From the NCBI RefSeq assembly GCF_001570885.1, contig NZ_BCSN01000002.1, positions 1 through 64,000 on the forward strand: a stretch of 64,000 nt of DNA, in the 5' to 3' direction. Positions 1 through 9,715 of the stretch are shown here, piece after piece. Made by a program: the position numbers and the translations under genes. The stretch comes from Micrococcus lylae NBRC 15355 (GTDB lineage Bacteria; Actinomycetota; Actinomycetes; Actinomycetales; Micrococcaceae). Within the stretch, counting starts at the first letter, position 1. Each line of letters opens with the position of its first letter. The notes under the pieces were generated by a model that was not told the origin of the DNA, did not search any database, and saw nothing but the letters and a program-made list of their open reading frames with translations.

Positions 1-1431
1 CGAGGTGTCGTCCTTCATCGAGCGGGCCAGGTCCTTGATCTGCTGCTTTCGCTCGAGGATGTCCTCGATCTTCTTCGGGATCGCGGCCAGGTCCGCCAGG
101 ATGTCCTTGATCTGGCCGCTGAACAGCTTCTTGTTCAGCTGGGCCAGGTACAGGCCGAGCAGGTAGGCGGCGGTGATCTGCGCCAGGAACGCCTTGGTGG
201 ACGCCACGGCGATCTCCGGGCCCGCGTGCGTGTAGAGCACGGCGTCGGACTCGCGCGGGATCGTGGAGCCGTTGGTGTTGCAGATGGCGACCGTGCGGGC
301 GCCCTGCTCCTTGGCGTAGCGGACCGCCATGAGGGTGTCCATGGTCTCGCCGGACTGGGAGATGGAGACGACCAGGGTGGTGGGGTCGATGATCGGGTCA
401 CGGTACCGGAACTCGTGGGAGAGCTCGACCTCGACCGGGATGCGGCACCAGTGCTCGATGGCGTACTTGGCGACCATGCCCGCGTAGGCGGAGGTGCCGC
501 ACGCCAGGACGATGATCTTGTTGACGGCCATGAGCTCCTCGGGCTCGATGCGCAGCTCGTCCAGGATGAGCTGGCCGGCCGCGTCGGTGCGGCCCAGCAG
601 GGTGTCCGCGACGGCCTGGGGCTGGTCGTGGATCTCCTTCTCCATGAAGGTCTCGAAGCCGCCCTTCTCGGCCGCCGAGGCGTCCCAGTCGACGGTGAAC
701 TCCTTGCCCTGCGCCGGGTTGCCCTGGAAGTCGGTGACCTCGACGGCGTCCGCGGTGATGGTCACGACCTGGTCCTGATCGAGCTCGATCGCCTGCTTGG
801 TGAAGTCGATGAAGCCGGAGACGTCCGAGCCGAGGAAGTTCTCGCCCTCGCCCACACCCACCACGAGCGGGGAGTTGCGGCGGGAGGCGACCACCCGGTC
901 CGGGGAGTCCACGTGCACGGCCAGCAGGGTGAAGGCGCCCTCGAAGCGGCGGGAGGCCAGCTGCATGGACGCGGTGAGGTCCCCGGCGCCCTCGTTGCGG
1001 TAGATGTCCCCGAGCACGGCGGCGGCCACCTCGGTGTCGGTCTCGGAGAGGAACTCGACGCCCTTGGCGAGCATCTCCTCCTTGAGCTCCGCGTAGTTCT
1101 CGATGATGCCGTTGTGGATCAGGGCGAGGCGGCCCTCGTCCGCCAGCTGCGGGTGGGCGTTCTGGTCGCTCGGGCCGCCGTGGGTGGCCCAACGGGTGTG
1201 GCCGATGCCCAGGCGGCTGGCCGGCACCGGGTGCTCCTCCAGCTCCTCAGCGAGGTTGGCCAGCTTGCCGGCCTTCTTGCGGTGGTACAGCTCACCGTCG
1301 GCGACGAGGGCCACGCCGGCCGAGTCGTAGCCGCGGTATTCCAGGCGACGCAGGCCCTCCATCAGGACGTCGAGAGCCGAGTGCTCACGCTCCGTCGAGG
1401 CGCTGCCGATGTATCCGACGATTCCACACAT
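1..1431 (-). CDS. glmS: Glutamine--fructose-6-phosphate aminotransferase, C-terminus off the left edge
   Basis: This cytosolic enzyme makes glucosamine-6-phosphate from fructose-6-phosphate and glutamine, the first step to UDP-GlcNAc for peptidoglycan. The frame is open for 477 codons to the window edge; family members are about 610-630 residues, so the end of the second sugar-isomerase domain lies outside. The protein begins MCGIVGYIG, where Cys2 is the nucleophile of the class II glutamine amidotransferase domain (about residues 2-225). The first SIS domain is marked by SQSGETMDT near residue 357. The ATG has no Shine-Dalgarno, but TAGAGT sits 7 nt upstream, so a leaderless mRNA is likely. 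It is divergent from coaA; glmM, which acts next in the pathway, is 3 kb away. Confidence 0.97.
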   Translation of the reverse strand, partial: MCGIVGYIGSASTEREHSALDVLMEGLRRLEYRGYDSAGVALVADGELYHRKKAGKLANLAEELEEHPVPASRLGIGHTRWATHGGPSDQNAHPQLADEGRLALIHNGIIENYAELKEEMLAKGVEFLSETDTEVAAAVLGDIYRNEGAGDLTASMQLASRRFEGAFTLLAVHVDSPDRVVASRRNSPLVVGVGEGENFLGSDVSGFIDFTKQAIELDQDQVVTITADAVEVTDFQGNPAQGKEFTVDWDASAAEKGGFETFMEKEIHDQPQAVADTLLGRTDAAGQLILDELRIEPEELMAVNKIIVLACGTSAYAGMVAKYAIEHWCRIPVEVELSHEFRYRDPIIDPTTLVVSISQSGETMDTLMAVRYAKEQGARTVAICNTNGSTIPRESDAVLYTHAGPEIAVASTKAFLAQITAAYLLGLYLAQLNKKLFSGQIKDILADLAAIPKKIEDILERKQQIKDLARSMKDDTS

Positions 1432-1438
1432 GGTCGGA

Positions 1439-1444
1439 ACTCTA
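1439..1444 (-). promoter_or_regulatory. -10 box for leaderless glmS transcript
   Basis: TAGAGT on the minus strand is followed by seven bases and then the glmS ATG, placing the expected transcription start at or next to the start codon. No clear -35 is seen; a TGAC core lies about 17 bases upstream. This spacing leaves no room for a glmS ribozyme leader. Confidence 0.55.
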
Positions 1445-1577
1445 CCGTGACTGCACCGTCCGTCACCCCTCCGCCGGGCGCGTCTGCATGCCGGGTGCCC
1501 AGGGTCACATGCGGTGCCGCGCACCCCGTCGCGGACGACGGGCCGTGACCGCACCGGCTCCGTGGCAGGATGGACAG

Positions 1578-2570
1578 GTGGACACCGACAACACCGACGA
1601 CCATCCGGCGCCGCGCTCGTCGCGCCCGCAGGAGCATCACAGCTCCCCGTTCGTGGAGTTGGAACGTCAGACCTGGGCCCGCCTGGCCTCCGAGATGGCG
1701 CAGCCGTTCGACCAGGACGACGTCGAGCGCCTGCGCGGCCTCGGCGACGCCCTCTCCCTGAAGGAGGTCGCGGAGGTCTACCTCCCGCTGTCCCGCCTGC
1801 TGAGCATCAGGGTGGAGGCCGCCGCCTCCCTGCGCCGCGCCACGGACGAGTTCCTCGGCGAACACACCCGCCGCACCCCTTTCGTGATCGGTGTGGCCGG
1901 CTCGGTGGCCGTCGGCAAGTCCACCACCGCCCGCGTGCTGAAGGAGATGCTGCGCCGGTGGCCGAACACCCCGCGGGTGCAGCTGATCACCACGGACGGG
2001 TTCCTCTACCCCAACGCGGTGCTCCAAGAGCGGGGCCTCATGACGCGGAAGGGCTTTCCCGAGTCCTACGACCGCCGGGCACTGCTGCGCTTCGTGTCCG
2101 AGGTGAAGTCCGGCACCGAAGAGGTCACCGCGCCGGTGTACTCCCACTTCTCCTATGACATCGTCCCCGATCGCGTGGAGGTCGTCCGTCGGCCGGACGT
2201 GCTGATCGTGGAGGGGCTGAACGTCCTGGCGCCGCCGCGGGTGCGCGCCGACGGCACGACCGGCCTGTCCGTGTCCGACTTCTTCGACTTCTCCGTGTAC
2301 GTGGACGCCCGCTCGGACTGGATCCGTGGCTGGTACCTCTCCCGGTTCCGGGACCTGCGCAAGGGCGCCTTCACGGACCCGCGCAGCTACTTCCACCGCT
2401 ACGCGCAGATCCCGGAGGAGGAGGCGATGGCCATCGCGGAGAACCTCTGGGACACCATCAACGGCCCGAATCTGCAGCAGAACGTGCTGCCCACGCGCGG
2501 CCGCGCCGGGCTGGTGCTGACCAAGAACCGGGACCACCAGGTCTCCCGAGTGCTCCTGAGGAAGGTCTGA
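1578..2570 (+). CDS. coaA: Type I pantothenate kinase
   Basis: It phosphorylates pantothenate with ATP, the first and usually rate-setting step of coenzyme A synthesis, in the cytosol. The P-loop [13 protein letters not shown] is at about residues 103-115, and the downstream sequence ([25 protein letters not shown]) is typical of the type I family. I chose the GTG at 1578, giving 330 residues, close to the family's 310-330; the frame is open 30 codons further upstream, but that extension is low-complexity. AGGATGG lies just before the GTG and can serve as ribosome binding site; CAGGAT six bases before the start could alternatively be a -10 box. It is divergent from glmS and followed two bases later by a lipoprotein gene, so the two are probably cotranscribed. 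Confidence 0.96.
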   Translation: MDTDNTDDHPAPRSSRPQEHHSSPFVELERQTWARLASEMAQPFDQDDVERLRGLGDALSLKEVAEVYLPLSRLLSIRVEAAASLRRATDEFLGEHTRRTPFVIGVAGSVAVGKSTTARVLKEMLRRWPNTPRVQLITTDGFLYPNAVLQERGLMTRKGFPESYDRRALLRFVSEVKSGTEEVTAPVYSHFSYDIVPDRVEVVRRPDVLIVEGLNVLAPPRVRADGTTGLSVSDFFDFSVYVDARSDWIRGWYLSRFRDLRKGAFTDPRSYFHRYAQIPEEEAMAIAENLWDTINGPNLQQNVLPTRGRAGLVLTKNRDHQVSRVLLRKV

Positions 2571-2572
2571 GC

Positions 2573-3445
2573 ATGCCGCGGATGAGGACCACGACGGCGG
2601 CGCTCGTGCTGGCCGTGCTGCTCGCCGGGTGCTCCGGCCCGGAGGGCGCCCCGGCGCCCTCGTCGCCACCCTCGTCCCGCCCGGCCTCCCCCAGCGCTGC
2701 CGGCGACTCCTCGCCGGCCCCGTCCCCCGAGTCGTCCTCGCCCGCGACGACGGCCCCCTCCGCTGCCGCATCGTCGCGCTCCTCCGGGTCGCCGACGCCT
2801 GCCCCGTCCTCGTCTGCAGCGCAGCGGTCGGAGCCCTCGGAGCCCTCGAAGCCGAGCCGCGCGGCACGGGACGTGGACAGCGCGGACTCGCCGACCGTCG
2901 TCGTGAACAAGGCCCGACCGCTCGATCCCGTGGACTACGCGCCGGGCTCCCTGGAATCCGTGGACGGGGTGCCGCTGCGCCCCGAGGCCGCAGCGGCGCT
3001 CGAGGACCTGCGGGCCGAGGCCGCAGCGGCCGGCCATCACCTCACCGTCCTCAGCGGCTACCGCTCCTACGGCAGGCAGCAGCAGGTCTACGCCGGCTGG
3101 GTCAGCCACCACGGCAGCGCCGAGGCCGCGGACCGGATCTCCGCGCGCCCGGGTCACTCCGAGCACCAGACCGGCCTCGCCGTGGACCTCGGCGACGCCG
3201 CCACACCCGACTGCGATCTCGACGCCTGCTTCGGCACGACGCCCGCAGGCCGCTGGGTCGCCGTCCACGCCCACGAACACGGCTTCGTCGTCCGCTATCC
3301 GGAGGGCGCGGAGCAGGTCACCGGCTTCTCCGCCGAACCCTGGCACCTGCGCTGGCTCGGGGCGGAGGCCGCCGCGCAGGTGCACGCCGGCGGCGTCGTG
3401 GAGACCGTCTTCGGCCTGCCGGACGCCCCCGGCTACCCCGGGTGA
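2573..3445 (+). CDS. VanY-like D-alanyl-D-alanine carboxypeptidase lipoprotein (M15B)
   Basis: This is a predicted exported lipoprotein peptidase that trims D-Ala from peptidoglycan stem peptides. A signal peptide ends in the lipobox LLAGC with Cys20, followed by a Ser/Pro/Ala-rich linker of about 90 residues that would hold the enzyme away from the membrane. The catalytic domain (about residues 110-285) has the M15 zinc motifs SEHQTGLAVDLG (His and Asp ligands) and EPWHLRW (general base and His ligand), plus SGYRSYGRQ. The ATG is preceded by GAGGAAGG and lies two bases after the coaA stop, so translation is probably coupled. Fold and activity class are clear; the physiological substrate is inferred. 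Confidence 0.9.
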   Translation: MPRMRTTTAALVLAVLLAGCSGPEGAPAPSSPPSSRPASPSAAGDSSPAPSPESSSPATTAPSAAASSRSSGSPTPAPSSSAAQRSEPSEPSKPSRAARDVDSADSPTVVVNKARPLDPVDYAPGSLESVDGVPLRPEAAAALEDLRAEAAAAGHHLTVLSGYRSYGRQQQVYAGWVSHHGSAEAADRISARPGHSEHQTGLAVDLGDAATPDCDLDACFGTTPAGRWVAVHAHEHGFVVRYPEGAEQVTGFSAEPWHLRWLGAEAAAQVHAGGVVETVFGLPDAPGYPG

Positions 3446-3591
3446 CGGCCACGGCCACCGTCCTGATTCGTCCCGGCCGGCCCCGGGGAGATGCCGAACC
3501 CCGAGATCGGTGTGACGAACGTCAACACCCCCTGGGGCAACTGTGTCCAGAACCACCTGTTTCCGCCTCCCTGCGAGGTCTAGGGGCGGCC

Positions 3592-3597
3592 TATGAT
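3592..3597 (+). promoter_or_regulatory. -10 box for leaderless mscL transcript
   Basis: TATGAT (one mismatch to TATAAT) is followed by TCTTCTC and then the ATG at 3605, so transcription probably starts on the start codon. No convincing -35 is visible. The ATG inside this box (3593) is in frame with mscL and would add four residues; I read it as part of the promoter. Confidence 0.55.
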
Positions 3598-3604
3598 TCT
3601 TCTC

Positions 3605-4027
3605 ATGCTTCAGGGTTTCAAGGACTTCATCATGAAGGGCAACGTCATCGACCTTGCCGTGGCCGTCGTCATGGGCGGTGCCTTCGGCGCCGTCGTGAAC
3701 GCTCTCGTCGAGGCGGTCCTCATGCCGCTCATCGCCGCGCTCTTCAGCTCCCCGAACTTCGACGACTTCGCCGTTCTCGACATCAACGGTGTGGCCGTCA
3801 AGTTCGGTGTGCTGCTCACCGCGATCGTCAACTTCCTGCTCATCGCCGCCGCCATCTACTTCGTCGTCGTCATGCCGATGAACAAGATGATCGAGCGCCG
3901 CAACCGCAGGCTGGGCATCGACCCGGAGGTCGAGGAGCTGACCCCGGACCAGGCCCTGCTGACCGAGATCCGCGACCTGCTGTCCACCCAGCGCGGCGGA
4001 TCCATCAACGGCGAGCCGCGTTCCTGA
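3605..4027 (+). CDS. mscL: Large-conductance mechanosensitive channel
   Basis: This homopentameric inner-membrane channel opens under membrane tension to release solutes during osmotic downshock. The 140-residue product begins MLQGFKDFIMKGNVIDLAV, matching the conserved amphipathic N-terminal helix and first transmembrane helix. A periplasmic loop (about 45-68), a second transmembrane helix (about 70-95) and a charged cytoplasmic helix with RRNRRLG follow. I placed the start at 3605 rather than the in-frame ATG at 3593 because family proteins begin at this Met and because TATGAT overlaps the earlier ATG at exactly the distance needed for a leaderless mRNA. It is a single-gene unit ended by a very strong hairpin. 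Confidence 0.96.
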   Translation: MLQGFKDFIMKGNVIDLAVAVVMGGAFGAVVNALVEAVLMPLIAALFSSPNFDDFAVLDINGVAVKFGVLLTAIVNFLLIAAAIYFVVVMPMNKMIERRNRRLGIDPEVEELTPDQALLTEIRDLLSTQRGGSINGEPRS

Positions 4028-4050
4028 CGCGCATCCTTCCCCCAGACCGC

Positions 4051-4086
4051 GGGGCCCGGCCGATCCGCACGGATCGGCCGGGCCCC
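4051..4086 (+). terminator. Intrinsic terminator of mscL
   Basis: Perfect 16-bp stem: GGGGCCCGGCCGATCC pairs with its complement across a GCAC loop and is followed by TTTCTTC, one of the few U-rich terminator tails in the window. Confidence 0.92.
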
Positions 4087-4126
4087 TTTCTTCTCCGCTG
4101 TGACGGTGCGGAGCCTCCGACGCGCC

Positions 4127-4165
4127 GACGGCCGGTCATCTCCACACGGGAGGTGACCGGCCGTC
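4127..4165 (-). terminator. Hairpin between mscL and the 4194 gene
   Basis: A 17-bp stem (GACGGCCGGTCATCTCC / GGAGGTGACCGGCCGTC, one G-U pair) with a four- to five-base loop lies downstream of the minus-strand gene ending at 4194. It could stop transcription from either side. There is no U-tract; on the plus strand the arm runs into GTCGGGGTC. Confidence 0.7.
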
Positions 4166-4193
4166 GTCGGGGTCGTCCGACCCTCAGGGACCG

Positions 4194-4421
4194 TCAGGGC
4201 GCCGAGTCCGGGTCCTTGCCGCGCGGCTGGTCGCCGCGGTCCAGGCAGGGCGCCCAGGAGATCCGCGGCGTCTCCCCGCACTGGGGCAGCTTCGTCACGG
4301 CGAAGGCCGCGACGAGCAGGGCGGCCACCAGCAGGGTGAGGCTGACCAGCAGAGCCCAGCGGTGCGGCGGCCCGTCCGGGACCACCGGCACCTGATCGTC
4401 GCGGAGCTGCTCCGAAGCCAC
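4194..4421 (-). CDS. Small single-pass membrane protein, function unknown
   Basis: A 75-residue protein with a GTG start one base after the glmM stop, so its translation is probably coupled to glmM. It has a short charged N-terminus, one hydrophobic helix (about residues 22-43, rich in Leu, Val and Ala) and a polar C-terminal tail with two Cys (PQCGE, APCLD) that would lie outside the cell. I do not recognise a family. The position immediately after glmM and before a hairpin supports a real gene; an envelope-related role is only an inference from context. Confidence 0.6.
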   Translation of the reverse strand: MASEQLRDDQVPVVPDGPPHRWALLVSLTLLVAALLVAAFAVTKLPQCGETPRISWAPCLDRGDQPRGKDPDSAP

Positions 4422-4422
4422 G

Positions 4423-5778
4423 TCAGTGGTGCAGGGCGAGCTCGCGCTTGACGACCTCGGCCAGCTCCTCCGCCTCGCGGCGCGCGACGTCTTCGTCCGG
4501 GGCCTCCACCATCACGCGGACGACCGGCTCGGTGCCGGAGGGACGGAGCAGGACGCGGCCCTCGGAGCCGAGGCGCGCCATGGCGGTGGAGACGGCCGCC
4601 TGAACCTCCGGGTCCTCGGCCGTGCGGGACTTGTCCACGCCGGAGACGTTGATGAGCACCTGCGGCAGGTGCTCCATGACCGTGGCGAGCTCGGACAGGC
4701 GCTTGCCGGTGCCCGCCACTCGGGCCGCGATCTGCAGGCCGGTCAGGACGCCGTCGCCGGTCGTGGCGTAGTCGGAGAAGATCACGTGGCCGGACTGCTC
4801 GCCGCCCAGGGAGTACGCGCCGTGCTTCATGCCCGCCAGCACGTAGCGGTCTCCCACACGGGTCTCCACAACGCGCACGCCGGCCTCACGCATGGCCAGC
4901 TTCAGGCCGAGGTTGGACATGACGGTGACCACCAGGGTGTCGTCCTTGAGGGCACCGCGGTCCTTGAGCGCGAGCGCCATCATGCCCATGATCTGGTCGC
5001 CGTCGACGACCTCGCCGTTCTCGTCCACGGCCAGGCAGCGGTCTGCGTCGCCGTCGTGGGCGATGCCGAGGTCCGCGCCGTGCTCCTTCACGGCGGCCTG
5101 CAGGGATTCCAGGTGGGTGGAGCCGCAGCCGTCGTTGATGTTCACACCGTCCGGGTCTGCGCCGATCACGATCACCTCGGCACCGGCGCCCTTGAAGGCC
5201 TCCGGCGAACAGCCCGAGGCGGCACCGTGGGCGCAGTCGAGGACGACCTTCAGGCCCTCGAGGCGGTTCGGCAGCGACGTGAGCAGGTGGAGGACGTAGC
5301 GGTCCTCCGCGTCGGAGAAGCGGCGCACGCGGCCGACCTCGGCGCCGGTGGGACGGAGGGGCTCCTCCTGCTCCAGCCGCTGCTGGATGGCGTCCTCCTC
5401 CTCGTCCGAGAGCTTCTCGCCGCCACGGGCCAGGAACTTGATGCCGTTGTCCGGGGCGGGGTTGTGGGAGGCGGAGATCATCACGCCGAAGTCCGCGTCC
5501 AGGTCCGCCACGAGGAAGGCCGCGGCCGGGGTCGGCAGCACGCCGGCGTCCCAGACGTCCACGCCCGAGGAAGCCAGGCCGGCGACGACGGCGGCGTTGA
5601 TGAACTCACCGCTGATGCGGGGGTCGCGGGCCACGACGGCGGTGGGGCGCCGCCCGCCCTCGAAGGCGTCGCCGCCGAGCACGGGGGCTGCGGCCTGAGC
5701 CAGGCGCATGGACAGTTCCACAGTGAGGGTCTCGTTGGCCAGGCCACGGACGCCGTCGGTTCCGAACAATCTAGTCAT
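4423..5778 (-). CDS. glmM: Phosphoglucosamine mutase
   Basis: It converts glucosamine-6-phosphate to glucosamine-1-phosphate, the step after GlmS toward UDP-GlcNAc. The 451-residue protein begins [12 protein letters not shown]. It has the phosphoserine loop ISASHNP (Ser104 is the likely phosphorylated residue), the Mg-binding loop DGDADR, the sugar-recognition GGEQSGH and the phosphate-binding [11 protein letters not shown] near the C-terminus. All four mutase domains are present at normal length. The start at 5778 gives the family N-terminus; the 18 residues upstream in frame are not family-like. TAGACT lies ten bases before the ATG, so any leader would be only about three nucleotides. A small membrane-protein gene follows with one base between. 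Confidence 0.97.
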   Translation of the reverse strand: MTRLFGTDGVRGLANETLTVELSMRLAQAAAPVLGGDAFEGGRRPTAVVARDPRISGEFINAAVVAGLASSGVDVWDAGVLPTPAAAFLVADLDADFGVMISASHNPAPDNGIKFLARGGEKLSDEEEDAIQQRLEQEEPLRPTGAEVGRVRRFSDAEDRYVLHLLTSLPNRLEGLKVVLDCAHGAASGCSPEAFKGAGAEVIVIGADPDGVNINDGCGSTHLESLQAAVKEHGADLGIAHDGDADRCLAVDENGEVVDGDQIMGMMALALKDRGALKDDTLVVTVMSNLGLKLAMREAGVRVVETRVGDRYVLAGMKHGAYSLGGEQSGHVIFSDYATTGDGVLTGLQIAARVAGTGKRLSELATVMEHLPQVLINVSGVDKSRTAEDPEVQAAVSTAMARLGSEGRVLLRPSGTEPVVRVMVEAPDEDVARREAEELAEVVKRELALHH

Positions 5779-5788
5779 GATGCACGTC

Positions 5789-5794
5789 AGTCTA
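5789..5794 (-). promoter_or_regulatory. Candidate -10 box for glmM
   Basis: TAGACT on the minus strand lies ten bases before the glmM ATG, implying a leader of about three bases. It is the same hexamer as in the spc, femX and 58.5-kb promoters. No clear -35 is seen. Confidence 0.4.
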
Positions 5795-6028
5795 CGTCCC
5801 CCGTGCCCGCGCGGAAGGCCTGCGCGGCGCACCAGAACCTCCCGCCGCCCGCCTCCGGACCCGGCACCAGGACGTCGCGCACCTCACGACCCGGGTCCGC
5901 CTGGAACCACGGCGCGGCCGGAGCGGACGCGGTACCATGGGCGGTTGAACCATGCCGTCGGCGGCGGTGGGCTTGACCTTCCGTCCGCTTGCGGCCCGTC
6001 CCGATCCCCTTTCGGAAGGCACCGACAC

Positions 6029-6853
6029 ATGGCGGAGGACCGCGAGAGCACCACCGAGCGCCCCTGGCGACGGAGGACGGTGCTCGGCACCACCGGACTC
6101 GCCCTGGCCGGCACACTCGCCGCGTGCACCGACGGCGACACCGGCGGTGAGACCGGTGGCGAGGCACGGCCTGCCGGTGAGTCCGTCATGACGGACCCCA
6201 CCGAGGAGCGTCGGAAGCTGCCGCAGCCGACCATCATCTCGACGGCGGAGTGGGGCGCCACCCAGCCGCGCTCCCACCTTCAGACCATCAACGAGCACCC
6301 CTCGTACCTGGTCATCCACCACACGACCACCCCGAACGTCACCGACGGCTCCCGCGAGGCCGCGATCGACCTCGCCCAACGCGTGCAGAACGGCCACGTG
6401 GGCCAGGGGTGGGGCGACTCCGGCCAGCACTTCACGATGTCCCGCGGCGGCCACATCCTCGAGGCCCGCCACGGCTCGAAGAACGCCCTCGAGACCGGCG
6501 AGACCTTCATGCTCGGCATCCACGCCCTGGGCTTCAACGCCTATGCGCTCGGCATCGAGTGCGAGGGCATCTACATGGTGAACCCGCCGCCGCAGAGCCT
6601 GTACGAGGGCCTCGTCCACCTGTGCGCGTTCATCTGCCAGCAGTACGACCTGCCCCCGAAGCGCATCATCGGTCACCGCGACCTGGTGAAGACCAGCTGC
6701 TGCGGCGATGCCTTCTACGCGAAGCTGCCGATCCTGCGCGACGACGTCCGCCGGTCTCTCGAGGCCGGCGAGTACCACGTGTCCGAAGGCTTCGGCGCGG
6801 ACAATCTCCTGGACGACACCCACGTCGACCAGGACTACCTCGACAGCCTCTGA
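6029..6853 (+). CDS. Tat-exported lipoprotein N-acetylmuramoyl-L-alanine amidase / PGRP domain
   Basis: A predicted surface enzyme cutting the bond between MurNAc and L-Ala in peptidoglycan. The N-terminus has a twin-arginine motif (RRRTVLG), a hydrophobic stretch and a lipobox ending LAAC, so it should be Tat-exported and lipid-anchored. The amidase_2/PGRP domain spans about residues 70-250: VIHHTTT supplies the first zinc His, and GHRDLVKTSCCGD supplies the second His and the Cys ligand. The active-site tip reads SCCGD where DCPGD is common. Start ATG 6029 has GGAAGG nine bases upstream and gives 274 residues; the frame is open earlier, but that part is not signal-like. It is convergent with ppk2. 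Confidence 0.88.
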   Translation: MAEDRESTTERPWRRRTVLGTTGLALAGTLAACTDGDTGGETGGEARPAGESVMTDPTEERRKLPQPTIISTAEWGATQPRSHLQTINEHPSYLVIHHTTTPNVTDGSREAAIDLAQRVQNGHVGQGWGDSGQHFTMSRGGHILEARHGSKNALETGETFMLGIHALGFNAYALGIECEGIYMVNPPPQSLYEGLVHLCAFICQQYDLPPKRIIGHRDLVKTSCCGDAFYAKLPILRDDVRRSLEAGEYHVSEGFGADNLLDDTHVDQDYLDSL

Positions 6854-6873
6854 GCCTGCCCCGGCAGGACGCA

Positions 6874-6921
6874 CGACGACGCCCCTCCCCCGCCGCCGCG
6901 GAAGGAGGGGCGCCGTCGTCG
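6874..6921. terminator. Bidirectional terminator between amidase gene and ppk2
   Basis: CGACGACGCCCCTCC pairs with GGAGGGGCG...CGTCGTCG (three-base bulge) around a 15-base loop. It lies between two converging genes and can serve both. Confidence 0.75.
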
Positions 6922-6959
6922 CTGCGCAACGCCTCCGGGACGTTCCGCCGGCGTTCAGC

Positions 6960-7985
6960 TCAGCGCACGCGCGGGAACGCGCCGTGACCGGTGTCCTCGT
7001 TCACCTCGGACAGCTCGGTGGCCGAGGCGCAGATCAGCGGATCCGGAGTCCGCACGATCGACTCGTCCTTGTTCGGGTACGGGAGGGTGTTGAGCACGTG
7101 GCGGATGGCCTCGAGGCGGGCCCGCTTCTTGTCGTTCGACTTCACGACCGTCCACGGCGCGTCGGCCGTGTGGGTGTAGAAGAACATGGCCTCCTTCGCC
7201 ATGGTGTAGTCGTCCCACTTGTCCAGGGAGGCCAGGTCGGTCGGGGACAGCTTCCAGCGGCGGACCGGGTCGGTCTCACGGGTGGCGAAGCGGTTCAACT
7301 GCTCGTTGCGGGACACGGAGAACCAGAACTTGATGATGTGGATGCCGGAGTTCACCAGCATCCGCTCCAGTTCCGGGGTCTCCCGCATGAACTCCAGGTA
7401 CTGCTGAGCGGTGCAGTAGCCCATCACCCGCTCCACTCCGGCGCGGTTGTACCAGGAGCGGTCCATCATGACGATCTCGCCGCCTGAGGGCAGGTGCTGG
7501 ATGTAGCGCTGGAAGTACCACTGCGAGGCCTCCTCCTCCGTGGGCTTCTCCAGCGCCACCGTGCGCGCACCGCGCGGGTTGAGGTGCTCGTTGAAGCGCT
7601 TGATGGCACCGCCCTTGCCGGCGGCGTCGCGGCCCTCGAAGATGATCAGGACCTTCTGGCCGGTCTCCTTGACCCACAGCTGCATCTTCAGCAGCTCGAT
7701 CTGGAGCTGACGCTTGCGCCTCTCATAGGTCTTGCGGTCGAGCTTCTTGTCATAGGGGTAGCCCTCGCGCCACGCGTTCTTGTCCAGCTGCGGCAGGGCG
7801 GCGCTCGGGTCGAGCTTGCGCCCGAGCTCGGCGAGCTCGTCGAGCTCGGCGGCGTAGTCCTCGGTGACGGCGAAGGCCTTCCGGTCCTGCCCGGACTCCA
7901 TCTGGTGGCCGCCGGCGACGACGTCCTTGTTCTCGGCATCGCCCTTCTCGGACGACTTCGGGGTGGGCGTGCTGTTCTCGGCCAC
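6960..7985 (-). CDS. ppk2: Polyphosphate kinase 2
   Basis: It transfers phosphate between polyphosphate and nucleotides; the class I PPK2 family mainly uses polyP to make nucleoside di- or triphosphates. It has 341 residues with a polar N-terminal stretch, then Walker A FEGRDAAGKGG near residue 113, the lid region, and Walker B MMDRSWYNRAG near residue 170, ending with the conserved KSNDKKRARLEAIRHVL segment. I chose GTG 7985 because GAGGAG lies seven bases upstream; a second GTG at 8036 is in frame but lacks a ribosome site and abuts TAGAGT (8026-8031), a likely -10 box. Which nucleotide it prefers cannot be read from the sequence. Confidence 0.94.
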   Translation of the reverse strand: MAENSTPTPKSSEKGDAENKDVVAGGHQMESGQDRKAFAVTEDYAAELDELAELGRKLDPSAALPQLDKNAWREGYPYDKKLDRKTYERRKRQLQIELLKMQLWVKETGQKVLIIFEGRDAAGKGGAIKRFNEHLNPRGARTVALEKPTEEEASQWYFQRYIQHLPSGGEIVMMDRSWYNRAGVERVMGYCTAQQYLEFMRETPELERMLVNSGIHIIKFWFSVSRNEQLNRFATRETDPVRRWKLSPTDLASLDKWDDYTMAKEAMFFYTHTADAPWTVVKSNDKKRARLEAIRHVLNTLPYPNKDESIVRTPDPLICASATELSEVNEDTGHGAFPRVR

Positions 7986-8230
7986 GGGCGGCTCCTCGGT
8001 GCTCCGGTCGGCAGGGCTCGCGTCGACTCTACGCACTGGCCTGTGCGGACGGCCCGGACGCGCTCATCCCGTCACGGCGCCTCTGCCGCGACGGCCGTCA
8101 TTTTACTCTTCCTCGCCTGGACATGTGGGGTTTCTGTGTCCTCCACCACCAACCGGCTAGCATGGCACGACCGTCCTCCCCCGTGCCCACGCGGAGGTCG
8201 ACGGCCATCGCACCCGACATGAGGAGACCC

Positions 8231-9715
8231 ATGGTCACGCACCGTCAACGTCCATCCCCCCGGCGACGTCCTGCCGCGCCCCTCGTCCTGCTCGGCGTCC
8301 TCCTCGCCCTGTTCCTCTCGGCCTGCACCGCCGGCGGGGACACCGACTCCGGCGGAGCCGCGGACGGCCCCACCTACACGATCGGCACCGACTCCACTTT
8401 CGCACCCTTCGAGTTCCGAGGGCCGGACGGCGAGCTGACCGGCATCGACGTCGACCTCATGGAGGCGATCGCCGAGAAGCAGGGCTTCCAGGTCGAATGG
8501 GAGTCCATCGGGTTCAACGCCGCGCTGCAGGCACTGTCCTCCGACCAGGTCGACGGCGTGATCGCCGGCATGGGCATCACCGATGAGCGTGCACAGGTCT
8601 ACGACTTCTCCGACCCCTACTTCACGTCCGAGCTGCAGCTCGCCGTGCCGGAGGGCAACGACGAGATCACGTCGTGGGAGGACCTCGAAGGCAAGACCGT
8701 CGCGGTGAAGACCGGATCCCTCTCCGAGGACGAGGCCAAGAAGAAGCAGGAGGAGATCGACTTCGAGCTCACCTCCCTGGACCAGAGCACCACGATGGTG
8801 CAGACCGTGAAGACCGGAAACGCGGACGCCCTCATGGACGACCGTCCCGTGCTGGCGTACGGGGTCACCCAGGGCTCCGGCCTGAAGCTGGTCGCCGAGC
8901 CCATCAACACGGGCAACTACGGATTCGCCGTCAACAAGGGGATGAACGAGCAGCTCCTCGCCGACTTCAACGCCGGTCTGGCCGAGCTGAAGGAGTCCGG
9001 CGAGTACGACGAGATCGTCGCCGAATATCTCGGCGACGCGGCCGGCGACGGCACCCCTGAGCCGCCGTCGTTCTTCGAGATGCTCACGCAGATCATGCCT
9101 GCCCTGCTCAAGGGCCTCCAGAACACCCTGCTGGTCACGGGCATCGCCTTCCTCGCCGCCATGGCCCTCGGCCTGCTCTTCGGCTTCATGAAGGTCTCCG
9201 GCAACGTCCTGCTGCGCGGCATCGCCAACATCTTCATCAACGTCTTCCGAGGCACGCCGCTGCTGGTGTGGGCCTTCTTCTTCTACTTCGGGCTCCCCGG
9301 CATCATCGGCGTCCCCGTGAACATCTGGGTCGCCGGCGTGCTGACACTCGCACTCAACGGAGCCGCCTACATCGCCGAGATCGTCCGCGGAGGAATCCAG
9401 TCCGTGGACGCGGGCCAGGCCGAGGCGGCACGCTCCCTCGGCCTGGGATACGGCAAGACCATGCGCCGCGTGGTCCTCCCCCAGGCGTTCACCATCATGA
9501 CGCCGTCCCTGATCAACCAGCTGATCATCATGCTGAAGGACTCCTCGCTGCTGCTGGCCATCGGCTTCGCCGAGCTGCTGTACCAGGCCCAGCAGGTGTA
9601 CGCGTCCAACTTCCGTGTGACCGAGGTGCTGTTCATCGTGGCCGCGATCTACTTCGTGGCCATCTGGCTCCTCACACAGCTGGCGAACTTCGTGGAGAGG
9701 AAGATCAACAAGTGA
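8231..9715 (+). CDS. Amino-acid ABC transporter, substrate-binding protein fused to permease
   Basis: One polypeptide carries both the extracellular receptor and the membrane channel of a polar amino acid importer of the glutamine/His family. A signal peptide with lipobox FLSAC is followed by a class 3 solute-binding domain (about residues 50-275; [14 protein letters not shown] at its start, then [11 protein letters not shown]). The permease has about five transmembrane helices (about 300-494), the [22 protein letters not shown] coupling loop for the ATPase, and a basic end. The start ATG 8231 has GAGGAG at good spacing. The ATPase gene follows with overlapping stop and start. Substrate is probably glutamine, glutamate or another polar amino acid, but this is not fixed by sequence. 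Confidence 0.93.
   Translation: MVTHRQRPSPRRRPAAPLVLLGVLLALFLSACTAGGDTDSGGAADGPTYTIGTDSTFAPFEFRGPDGELTGIDVDLMEAIAEKQGFQVEWESIGFNAALQALSSDQVDGVIAGMGITDERAQVYDFSDPYFTSELQLAVPEGNDEITSWEDLEGKTVAVKTGSLSEDEAKKKQEEIDFELTSLDQSTTMVQTVKTGNADALMDDRPVLAYGVTQGSGLKLVAEPINTGNYGFAVNKGMNEQLLADFNAGLAELKESGEYDEIVAEYLGDAAGDGTPEPPSFFEMLTQIMPALLKGLQNTLLVTGIAFLAAMALGLLFGFMKVSGNVLLRGIANIFINVFRGTPLLVWAFFFYFGLPGIIGVPVNIWVAGVLTLALNGAAYIAEIVRGGIQSVDAGQAEAARSLGLGYGKTMRRVVLPQAFTIMTPSLINQLIIMLKDSSLLLAIGFAELLYQAQQVYASNFRVTEVLFIVAAIYFVAIWLLTQLANFVERKINK

Noticed and set aside
1432-1577. glmS ribozyme or riboswitch upstream of glmS
   Set aside because: The -10 box lies seven bases from the ATG, so no transcribed leader exists to hold one. 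The ribozyme is also typical of Firmicutes.
3491-3583. A 30-codon frame before mscL (MPNPEIGVTN...)
   Set aside because: GGGGAG is directly against the ATG, the product has no membrane or domain features, and the codon pattern is not that of neighbours.
3593-3604. Upstream ATG 3593 as the mscL start
   Set aside because: It would add MILL before the conserved MLQGF start and it overlaps a TATGAT box placed exactly for a leaderless start at 3605.
8158-8163. TAGCAT as promoter of the amino-acid transporter
   Set aside because: No -35 matches at the right distance (only TGTGTC), so the assignment is too weak.
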